Source: Acidobacteriaceae bacterium
Lineage (GTDB): Bacteria; Acidobacteriota; Terriglobia; Terriglobales; Acidobacteriaceae
DNA length: 35,497 bases
Assembly (NCBI GenBank): GCA_030038315.1
Contig: JASHPD010000364.1
Location: 1 to 35,497, forward strand
Reading direction: 5' to 3'
The position numbers and the translations under genes are program-made. Shown here one piece after another: positions 18,345-26,176 of the stretch. Below the pieces are notes generated by a model, which did no database searches, was not told the DNA's origin, and worked only from the letters and a program-made list of their open reading frames with translations. Every line of letters starts with the position of its first letter. The first letter of the stretch is position 1.

Positions 18345-19613
18345 CTATCCCGCTTTTTCAAGCAGGCAGAGCGAGAGATCGCGGCGCTCGACCATCTCGC
18401 GCGTGATTTCGAGATCGCGGACGCGCTTGTTGGTGGGCAGGTGGTACATCAGGTCGAGCATCAGCTCTTCAAGGATCATGCGCAGGCCGCGCGCGCCTAC
18501 CTTGCGGGTGAGGGCTTCGCGGGCGATGGCGCCGACGGCTTCCTGCGAGAAGTGCAGGCGCACATTTTCGTACTCGAACATGCGCTGGTACTGCTTGAGG
18601 ATGGCGTTGCGCGGCTTGGTGAGGATTTCAATCAGGGCGCTTTCATCCAGCTCGTCGAGCACGCCGACGACCGGCAGGCGGCCGACGAACTCGGGAATCA
18701 GGCCGTACTTGATGAGATCCTGCGGCTCGGTCTTGCGCAGCAGCTCCGTGTCGCGCTGGCTGCGCGATGCGGTTTCGGATTCGGCATCGATGGTCTTGAA
18801 GCCGAGAGCCTTTTTGCCGATGCGGCGGCCGACGACGCGCTCCAGGCCGACAAAGGCTCCGCCGCAGATGAAGAGAATGTTCGTCGTATCGACGGCGGTG
18901 AACTCCTGGTGCGGATGCTTGCGGCCGCCCTGCGGAGGAACGTTGGCCACGGTGCCTTCGAGAATCTTGAGCAGAGCCTGCTGCACGCCCTCGCCGCTTA
19001 CGTCGCGGGTGATGGAGGGATTCTCATCCTTGCGGCCAATCTTGTCGATCTCGTCGATGTAGATGATGCCCTGCTGCGCGCGGGTTACGTCGCCGTCGGC
19101 GGCCTGGAGCAGCTTGAGAATGATGTTCTCAACGTCCTCGCCAACGTAACCGGCTTCGGTGAGCGTGGTCGCATCGACAATCGCAAATGGAACGTCGAGC
19201 ATCTTGGCCAGCGTGTGCGCGAGCAGCGTCTTGCCGGAGCCCGTGGGGCCGATGAGCAGGATGTTCGACTTCGACAGCTCGACGTCGTTGCCGCGCATAC
19301 GATTCATCTGGATGCGCTTGTAATGGTTGTAGACGGCGACGGCGAGCTTCTTCTTGGTCTGGTCCTGGCCGATGACGTAATCGTCGAGGAAGCTCTTGAC
19401 CTCATGCGGTTTGGGCAGGTGGCCGGCGTTGGCCGCCGGGTGCGTCTCGCCGCGGTCGTCTTCGAGGATGGAGTTGCAGACGCCTACGCACTCATCACAG
19501 ATGTAAGCCCGGGGATAATCGCTGGGTGAGGAAATTAATTTGGCCACAGCGTCCTGTGATTTGTGGCAGAACGAGCACCGTAGTGCTTCTTCGGGTCCCG
19601 TGCGCGGTTTCAT
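18345..19613 (-). CDS. clpX: ATP-dependent Clp protease ATP-binding subunit ClpX
   Basis: N-terminal zinc finger '[22 protein letters not shown]', '[45 protein letters not shown]', '[13 protein letters not shown]'. Confidence 0.98.
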   Translation of the reverse strand: MKPRTGPEEALRCSFCHKSQDAVAKLISSPSDYPRAYICDECVGVCNSILEDDRGETHPAANAGHLPKPHEVKSFLDDYVIGQDQTKKKLAVAVYNHYKRIQMNRMRGNDVELSKSNILLIGPTGSGKTLLAHTLAKMLDVPFAIVDATTLTEAGYVGEDVENIILKLLQAADGDVTRAQQGIIYIDEIDKIGRKDENPSITRDVSGEGVQQALLKILEGTVANVPPQGGRKHPHQEFTAVDTTNILFICGGAFVGLERVVGRRIGKKALGFKTIDAESETASRSQRDTELLRKTEPQDLIKYGLIPEFVGRLPVVGVLDELDESALIEILTKPRNAILKQYQRMFEYENVRLHFSQEAVGAIAREALTRKVGARGLRMILEELMLDLMYHLPTNKRVRDLEITREMVERRDLSLCLLEKAG

Positions 19614-19641
19614 GGCTTACTGCTCCTCCGGACTTGCTTTC

Positions 19642-19778
19642 AACTTCTTACTTTGCAGATCAATGTAGAGGCAGGGGCTAAAGCCCAATTCTCAAATCGA
19701 ATTTTGTCCGGCACGGCTCAAGCCGTGCCCTGACACAAAACATAACCGCATTGACCTGCCACTAACTTCTTACTTTGC
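19642..19778. repeat. 15-bp direct repeats flanking a double-hairpin palindromic element
   Basis: AACTTCTTACTTTGC at 19642-19656 and 19764-19778, bracketing GGGCT-AA-AGCCC (19675-19686) and GGCACGGCT-CA-AGCCGTGCC (19710-19729). Confidence 0.8.
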
Positions 19779-19834
19779 TCTCTATTTCAACCGGCGGGGA
19801 AGTTTCCGCGCCGATTGGGACCACAGCCGTAACG

Positions 19835-20440
19835 TTACCGGGGCAATTCCGACCCGCGCGGACGGTCGATGATCTCGTCGATGATGCCGTATTCCTTGGA
19901 TTGCTGCGCGTTCATAATGAAGTCGCGCTCCACGTCGCGCTCGATGCGTTCGAGCGACTGGCCGGTGTGCCGGGCTATCAGGCTGTTGGTGATCTCGCGG
20001 ATGCGCAGAATCTCGCGCGCGTGGATGTCGATGTCGGTCGCCTGGCCGCTCAGGCCGCCCATCGAGGGCTGGTGAATCAGAATGCGCGAGTTGGGCAGGG
20101 CAAAGCGCTTGCCGGGCGTGCCGGCGAGCAGCAGAAACGCGCCCATGCTGGCTGCCTGGCCGATGCAGAACGTCGTCACGTTGTTCTTGATGTACTGCAT
20201 CGTGTCGTAAATCGCCAGGCCGGCGGTGATGGAGCCGCCCGGCGAGTTGATGTAAAGCTGGATGTCCTTGTCCGGGTCTTCACCGGAGAGAAAGAGCATC
20301 TGCGCTACTACAAGATTGGCCACCTGATCGTCGATCGGCGTGCCGAGGAAGATGATGTTATCGCGCAGCAGGCGGGAGTAAATGTCGTAGGCGCGCTCGC
20401 CCCGGCTCGTCTGCTCAACCACCATGGGAACCAAAGCCAT
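19835..20440 (-). CDS. clpP: ATP-dependent Clp protease proteolytic subunit
   Basis: '[68 protein letters not shown]'. Confidence 0.98.
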   Translation of the reverse strand: MALVPMVVEQTSRGERAYDIYSRLLRDNIIFLGTPIDDQVANLVVAQMLFLSGEDPDKDIQLYINSPGGSITAGLAIYDTMQYIKNNVTTFCIGQAASMGAFLLLAGTPGKRFALPNSRILIHQPSMGGLSGQATDIDIHAREILRIREITNSLIARHTGQSLERIERDVERDFIMNAQQSKEYGIIDEIIDRPRGSELPR

Positions 20441-20530
20441 GTGTGTTCTTCTCGCTCTCCGTAAAAGGGGCGTTTGCCCCGAACCCTTGTTTATGCCAAC
20501 CGCCAGTCTCCGGTACGGCCTTGCCCGCCG

Positions 20531-21913
20531 TTAAGCGGGCAACCGATCATACAGAAGTTGAGCGGTCTTTTCGCGTTTCAACTGTTCCCGGATTCTAGCC
20601 AGCCCGCCGTCCTGCGTCAAACGGCCCATCAGGGCATCGGGCTGCTCGCCGGTCTGGATTGCGGCAATCTGCACCTCGCGTTCCACTTCGGCATCGGTGA
20701 CTTCGACGTTTTCCTCCTGCGCGATCTTGGCCAGCAGCAGGCCGCTCTTGACTTCGGCAACGGCGGAATCGCGCTGTGCGGCGCGCAGGCGCGCGAAGTC
20801 AAGCTGGCGCATCTGTTCGGCGGACATGCCCTGCGACGCAAGCGCACGAAGGCCGCGCTCCAGCCGCGCATCGACCTGCTCCTGCACCAGCGACTCGGGA
20901 ACCGCGAAAGGGAAGCGCTCGATGAGCGCCTGGAAGAGTTTGTCCTTGGTTTCGCCCTCGATGCTGCGCTGCTTGCGCGCGGCCAGGTGCTCGCGCACCT
21001 TGGCTTCGAGGTCGGCGAGGCTTTCGTACTCGCCCAGCTCCTTGGCGAACTCGTCGTTCAGCTCCGGCGTGGTGCGCTTCTTGATGGCCTTCACATCAAT
21101 GGTGTAGTTCACGGTCTTGCCGGCGATCGTGGCCTGCGGATACTCGGCGGGATAGGCAGCCGCAACGTCGAGCGTCTGGCCGACCTTCGCGCCGCGCAAT
21201 GCGGACGTGAAGGCTTCCACCGTGTCCTTGCCGCCGATTTCGACCAGAGCTTCCTGGCCCTTAATCGGGGCGGCGTCTTCCGCGCCTTCAATCTTGCCTT
21301 CATAGGAAATCAGCGCCCAGTCGCCATCGACGAGCTCGCGGTCTTCCTCGACCGGCTCGACCGTCGAGCGCGAGTCGCGGAGCTGCTCCATCTCGGCCTT
21401 GAATTCTTCGTCGGCGACTTCGACGGAAGGCTTGGGAACGGTCACGTCCTTGTAGCCATCGATCGAAAACTCGGGCAGGTACTCAAAGACCGCCTTCACG
21501 TGGAGCGGCTTGTCCTCTTCGAGTGTCAGCTCGGTCACCTGCGGCTGGCCCACGGGCTGCACGCCCTGCTCCTTAACGGCCGCGTTGAACTTCTCCGGCA
21601 ACAGCGCGTCCAGAACGTCCTTGCGGATTTCGTTGGCAAAGCGGCGCCTGATGAAAGTCTCCGGAGCCTTGCCGGGACGGAAGCCGGGGATGCGCGCGTA
21701 TTTCTGGTAGTTGCGCGTGACGCGGCGGAAGGCCTTCGTCACCTCTTCGGCGGGGATGTCCAGCGCTATGTCGCGGGTGCATTCGGGGTTGAGGACCGGC
21801 GCGGGCTCATGCGCATGATCGGGATGGTCGTGGTCGTGGCCTTCGTGGTCGTGATTATGGTCGTGGGCCACGGCCGGTTCCTGTGTATTTTCGAGGGTGT
21901 CAACAGAACTCAA
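20531..21913 (-). CDS. tig: Trigger factor, with His/Asp-rich N-terminal extension
   Basis: 'IPGFRPGKAPETFIRRRFANEIRKDVLDALLPEKF' ribosome-binding domain, PPIase region and C-terminal domain. The start at 21913 is TTG. Confidence 0.95.
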   Translation of the reverse strand: MSSVDTLENTQEPAVAHDHNHDHEGHDHDHPDHAHEPAPVLNPECTRDIALDIPAEEVTKAFRRVTRNYQKYARIPGFRPGKAPETFIRRRFANEIRKDVLDALLPEKFNAAVKEQGVQPVGQPQVTELTLEEDKPLHVKAVFEYLPEFSIDGYKDVTVPKPSVEVADEEFKAEMEQLRDSRSTVEPVEEDRELVDGDWALISYEGKIEGAEDAAPIKGQEALVEIGGKDTVEAFTSALRGAKVGQTLDVAAAYPAEYPQATIAGKTVNYTIDVKAIKKRTTPELNDEFAKELGEYESLADLEAKVREHLAARKQRSIEGETKDKLFQALIERFPFAVPESLVQEQVDARLERGLRALASQGMSAEQMRQLDFARLRAAQRDSAVAEVKSGLLLAKIAQEENVEVTDAEVEREVQIAAIQTGEQPDALMGRLTQDGGLARIREQLKREKTAQLLYDRLPA

Positions 21914-22203
21914 CTTTGGTGCCTTCCAGGCGCTTGCGCGCCGCGTGAAAACTCCCCGCGCGACGGCGCTACGCAGGCCGCCTCAGGCTGGGGAGATGCT
22001 CTATCTATCGTAAGAGGGAAGCGAGCGCAGGGTCAAACTGAGGCAGGGTGGTTTGGGCACGAACAGGACTGGAATGGAGCTGGCGCGACGGTTACTCTTC
22101 GCGGTCCCGGCGCGGACAGTGCGATTTCGCTTTGCCTGCCGGCTTCTTTGTCCGGGTTGGCGGCAGGCAGCGGAAGCAGATCAGGTAGATATTTTCGCCG
22201 TAG

Positions 22204-22473
22204 CTAATCCGCCGCCATTTCTATGGCCTGAGGCTTGCGCACGTAGGGAAGAAAACGCGGGTGCGAGGCGCCGCATTCGAGAAAGTGCATCCGCGCCTCG
22301 GTCAGGCTGAGCGCGCCGTTGACGGTCAGGCGGACTTCGCCGGCGTCACCGTCCTCCTGGCCGTCGTCCTCCCACCAGCAGACCGGGCAAAGCTCCATCG
22401 TTCCGGGCGTCTTGAGCGTCCGGTAGCCGCAGCAGGGACAGCGAAACCGGATCTCGATGCCTGAGGCTTCCAT
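22204..22473 (-). CDS. CPCC-type cysteine-rich protein
   Basis: 89 aa 'MEASGIEIRFRCPCCGYRTLKTPGTMELCPVCWWEDDGQED' matches the CPCC cysteine-rich family pattern (CPCCGY...CPVCWWEDD). Confidence 0.85.
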   Translation of the reverse strand: MEASGIEIRFRCPCCGYRTLKTPGTMELCPVCWWEDDGQEDGDAGEVRLTVNGALSLTEARMHFLECGASHPRFLPYVRKPQAIEMAAD

Positions 22474-22528
22474 ACCGGGATGGACGGGGAAATCCGGTTG
22501 CGAGTTTACGGGACCGCGCTCCCTGCCT

Positions 22529-23053
22529 TTAGAACCGGAAGACCAGGCCTGTGGTGAAGCGCGCCTTCGTACCCTCGCTCGGCGATTCCGTAGAGCTGAT
22601 GCGGTCGCCCTGGAAGCGCCAGGCAAAGAACGGGAAGATGGGCACGTCGAGCCCGCCGCCGACGGCGTACGAGAGGCCCGTATTGGAAACGGGCTGGGCC
22701 GAGCTGTTGTTGGCGGAGTGCTCCACGCCGACCAGGCCATGCGCGAAGAGCGCGATTCCGGCCGCTTTGACCGTGAGGCGCGGCCCGAACAGGACCGTGG
22801 TGGTGTGCGGCGTGGCGCTGCTTGCGCCCAGGCCGTATTGCGCCACGTCGGCCTCAGCGCCGAGAAACGGCGCCATGTGAATGTGCAGCGTGCCTTCCCA
22901 GCCGTTCAGGCCGCCGGCGCCCTGGTAAAAGGTGTCCGATCCGGTGCGGCTGTAGCCGAAAAAGACATCGGAATTGTGCAGTTGCGGTCCGGGCGCGGCT
23001 GCGGCAACGAGCGGGGTTATAAGAAGAGCAAAAAGGAAAATATATGTACGCAT
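22529..23053 (-). CDS. Putative outer-membrane beta-barrel protein
   Basis: Signal peptide 'MRTYIFLFALLITPLVAAAA', aromatic/alternating strands, C-terminal 'TTGLVFRF'. Confidence 0.7.
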   Translation of the reverse strand: MRTYIFLFALLITPLVAAAAPGPQLHNSDVFFGYSRTGSDTFYQGAGGLNGWEGTLHIHMAPFLGAEADVAQYGLGASSATPHTTTVLFGPRLTVKAAGIALFAHGLVGVEHSANNSSAQPVSNTGLSYAVGGGLDVPIFPFFAWRFQGDRISSTESPSEGTKARFTTGLVFRF

Positions 23054-23193
23054 CAGCGTCCTGCCTCCTCGTGCGTATTTGGACTGATTTTAGGCGGAAT
23101 CAGCGGCTTGCCGGAGGGGAATCCGCGAACTCCGCATCTAATCGTGCAACCGCGTGAGGCTGTTTCTTTACATTAATTTGCGGAGGAAATTGT

Positions 23194-23343
23194 ATGCGTT
23201 ACTTTGCATTCTTCAAAAATCCAGGCGGCAGAACGGGATTCACTTTGCGATTTCACGCACGGGAGGCTCGAACGCCGCTTCTCGCCGTCCCAATCAAAAA
23301 CGAGATTCCTGTCCGCGTAGACATGACCTGGCACTCGCAATAA
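23194..23343 (+). CDS. Small hypothetical protein (49 aa), not in the supplied ORF track
   Basis: ATG at 23194 preceded by GCGGAGGAAATTGT (strong SD). Translation MRYFAFFKNPGGRTGFTLRFHAREARTPLLAVPIKNEIPVRVDMTWHSQ*; a hairpin starts 6 nt after the stop. Confidence 0.6.
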   Translation: MRYFAFFKNPGGRTGFTLRFHAREARTPLLAVPIKNEIPVRVDMTWHSQ

Positions 23344-23348
23344 ACCAC

Positions 23349-23375
23349 AAGGCCATCCCGATTCGGGATGGCCTT
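23349..23375. terminator. Strong hairpin, candidate terminator/3' stabiliser
   Basis: AAGGCCATCCCGA-T-TCGGGATGGCCTT. No clear T-run, so an intrinsic terminator is not certain. Confidence 0.5.
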
Positions 23376-23456
23376 GACATGACGCGAGATTGCCAGGGAA
23401 AGCGAGCCGGGATTTCCTGCCGCCGCGCGGCGCGGAAGCCTGCCGCGCGGGAACGC

Positions 23457-23789
23457 TCAGGCTGCGGCGGTCTCGAACTGCGTCCGCGCTTCGGCCGTGA
23501 CGGGCGCAAAGCGGAAGCCGTTTTCTCCGGTGGGGATCATGGCCAGCAGCACCGGGCCGCGGCTGCGGTTGCCGTGCATGTGCTTGGATTCGAGCCAGGC
23601 GCAGAGCCGGGGATCGTGAATCTCCGGTTCGTCCTGCCAGAACGCGGGCCCAAGCTCGCACTGGATTTTTACGTGCCCGAGCTGCAGCTCGATGGCGGTG
23701 ATGCCGCGTGGAAAGTATTGCCGCACATTCTCCGCCCCTACGTGCAGATTGCAGCGGCCCTGTCCTGTGCTCTGTGCTTCGACGATCAT
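23457..23789 (-). CDS. Hypothetical protein
   Basis: 110 aa ORF from [29 protein letters not shown]; plausible composition, no recognised family. Confidence 0.55.
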   Translation of the reverse strand: MIVEAQSTGQGRCNLHVGAENVRQYFPRGITAIELQLGHVKIQCELGPAFWQDEPEIHDPRLCAWLESKHMHGNRSRGPVLLAMIPTGENGFRFAPVTAEARTQFETAAA

Positions 23790-24110
23790 GGCGTACCTGC
23801 TCTTCGGCGTGTCTTCGAGTTTCGGGTTGATCGGCGCAATTCCACGCGGGCGAGCCGTTTCGTGCCGTGCGCCCCTTGGAATCGCCGCCGGCTCGCGCGG
23901 GACGGAGGATTCCCGCGTTGAAAGCCGCAAGCTCTGTGCGTGCGAATGCGTGCTAAGAACACAGATGCGCCGGCGCGGATGCCGGTTGCTTGAAAAAGAG
24001 TGCAGCGGCGTGCGTTCCGGCAAAGCTGCCCATGCGGCGCATCCGGTTTTCCCTTGCTACAGGTAAGACTGGTCCGCGGCGGGCAAGGAAAGCCGTGCGC
24101 GGCGCACGGC

Positions 24111-24142
24111 AAGAAAGAAAGGCAGCCCGGTTGCGGGCTGCC
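24111..24142 (-). terminator. Rho-independent terminator of the porin gene
   Basis: Minus strand GGCAGCCCG-CAAC-CGGGCTGCC followed by TTTCTTTCTT, just downstream of the stop at 24167. Confidence 0.8.
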
Positions 24143-24166
24143 CTGGGTTGTGCTGCCGTGGAGCGA

Positions 24167-25972
24167 TTACGGCAGGTAGTAGCGGAGCGAAGTTTCGAGG
24201 ATGTTGTCCGTGCCCTCGGCGGAGCCGCTGGGGTTGGTGACGACGCCGCTGCTATTAGTACCGTTGCCGGACCAGAGGTTGCGCACGGCATAGCTGTATT
24301 GGAAGCCCTGGCGGAAACGGCCCTTGTCACCCTTGTAGATGTTGTACCAGTAGCCGACTGTGGCTTCCTGCACGTCCTTGTTGTTGCCGGAGCAGTTGCT
24401 GGGGGCATTGGGCGTAAAGTCGTTGGTGGGTACCGGTTCGGTGTTGCAGCCGTACATTGCGGCCAGAGGAGAGCCGTAGCCGTCTGTGGAGCCCGGGCCG
24501 TTTGTGAGCTGGCGATAGACATAATCGCCGCCGTAGTTCAGGTAGATGTTCAGGCGCGGGGTGGGGTTCAGCTCGACGGTGGAGAGCGCCGAGAAGGCCT
24601 TCAGAGGAACGATGCCGCCCCACGGAGCAATGGTGATGTCGCTGATGGTCGAGTCGCCGTAGCGGCCGATGCCCTTGCCCCACAGGCCCTTCAAGCCGAC
24701 AACCGCCTTGCCGCCCGCGATCGGCCCGCGGAAGCCGCCGCCGATGCCGCCGCCGTAGGCCTCATCGTTAAAGGCTCCCGCTGACGAACTGGGAGCATTC
24801 GGATAAATGCGGTCGCGGAAGAAGCGATTGATGTTGAAGACTTCCCAGTGCCCCCAGCCCGGCTCAAAGGCGATTTTGGTGATGATGTCCGGAGCCAGGT
24901 TGAAGGAGATATCGGCGTTGAAGGCGTTGTAGAGACCGCCGTTGGTGCCGAGAGAGCCGAGCAGGTAATAAGTGCTCGACGGGATGGTACCGCCGGGGGT
25001 GAGCGTTTCGGCGTTCTCAGCCGAGACGCCGGCGAAGAACTTGTTGCCGAAGTCCTTGGTGACGCGGAAACCGTACTGGCGAGTCCACACAAAGCCGGCC
25101 TCGTAGTTCGGGTCTATGGTGCTCGGCAGAACTTCCGAGCCGTTGTCCAGGCCGTGGGTGGTCTCCGTGGCCAGCGACCACATCTGGCCGGCGGTAATCT
25201 TCCAGCCGCTGTTCAGCGCGGCCTGCGCCCAGAGCTGGCGCTGGCGCATCACATAGCTGTTGGACTGGTTGTTGTTCGAGCTGGTGCCCGCGCCCAGCCA
25301 GTCCATTTCGTAGTAGCCGGTCAGGGTGAAGCTGTCCAGCTTGCCGGTGGCCTTGATGGCCAGGCGCGACTGGCGGCCGGTGCCGTAAAACTCGCTCATC
25401 TGGGCCGCGTCGGCGTTCTGCAGCGGGATGCTGGTGAAGGCCGTGGGAATGTCGCCGCCTGTGGCTGCGCTGCGCCACACGGTCGCGGCTTCAATAAAGC
25501 TGCCCGCCGGCGAGATCGTGATGCCCTTGTAGTTGATCGCGTCCGGGTGCTCGACCTGCTGCTTGATCCTGGTGGTCTCGTCGGAAACCGTGGTAGCCAG
25601 CGAAGCCTGATTCGCCTTCAGGTCATTGACCGTGGACTGGAGCGAGCTCACCGCGGCGGTGTTGTCGGAGATGCTGGACGCGGCGGCCTCGGCCTTGGCG
25701 GCTTGCGCCTGCGCATCGGCGGCCTGCTGCTGCGCCTGCTGGAGCTGCTGGTCCTTGTTGGACAGGTCGCTCTTCAACTGGTCGATCTGCCCCTGCTGCC
25801 CCTGCAACTGCTGGCGAAGCTGCTCGATCTGATCTTGCACGGAAGGACCGGCAGGCTCGACCTTCTTATGTTTATGCTTCTTTGGCGGTGTGGCGTCGCT
25901 TGCGTGCGCGTACATGCCCGCAACGCTGGCCGCCAGGATCACCGCGGCAACCTTATTCAGTTTCCAGTTCAT
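24167..25972 (-). CDS. Outer-membrane porin with periplasmic coiled-coil region
   Basis: Signal peptide; Gln/Ala-rich coiled coil 'QDQIEQLRQQLQGQQGQIDQLKSDLSNKDQQLQQAQQQAADAQ'; beta-barrel with C-terminal 'ETSLRYYLP'. Confidence 0.8.
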   Translation of the reverse strand: MNWKLNKVAAVILAASVAGMYAHASDATPPKKHKHKKVEPAGPSVQDQIEQLRQQLQGQQGQIDQLKSDLSNKDQQLQQAQQQAADAQAQAAKAEAAASSISDNTAAVSSLQSTVNDLKANQASLATTVSDETTRIKQQVEHPDAINYKGITISPAGSFIEAATVWRSAATGGDIPTAFTSIPLQNADAAQMSEFYGTGRQSRLAIKATGKLDSFTLTGYYEMDWLGAGTSSNNNQSNSYVMRQRQLWAQAALNSGWKITAGQMWSLATETTHGLDNGSEVLPSTIDPNYEAGFVWTRQYGFRVTKDFGNKFFAGVSAENAETLTPGGTIPSSTYYLLGSLGTNGGLYNAFNADISFNLAPDIITKIAFEPGWGHWEVFNINRFFRDRIYPNAPSSSAGAFNDEAYGGGIGGGFRGPIAGGKAVVGLKGLWGKGIGRYGDSTISDITIAPWGGIVPLKAFSALSTVELNPTPRLNIYLNYGGDYVYRQLTNGPGSTDGYGSPLAAMYGCNTEPVPTNDFTPNAPSNCSGNNKDVQEATVGYWYNIYKGDKGRFRQGFQYSYAVRNLWSGNGTNSSGVVTNPSGSAEGTDNILETSLRYYLP

Positions 25973-26176
25973 TGGGCCTCTCTTTTTTCGGTACAGCTTT
26001 GTGGCTGTGTGCGCATGGAAAGAGCGCCGCGAATGCAGCGTTCTCCCCCTGCTGTTTCCGAATTCAAGATTGGCAGCGGAAGATTAAGATATGACGAATT
26101 TACACAGATTTAACATAGTTAACAGATTGATAAAAAAGAATTTACATAACGTTAACCTTGCGCCTGCGCGATTCCG

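Noticed and set aside
20474-22207. 577-aa plus-strand ORF antisense to trigger factor
   Set aside because: Overlaps the entire tig gene in antisense; no recognisable domain.
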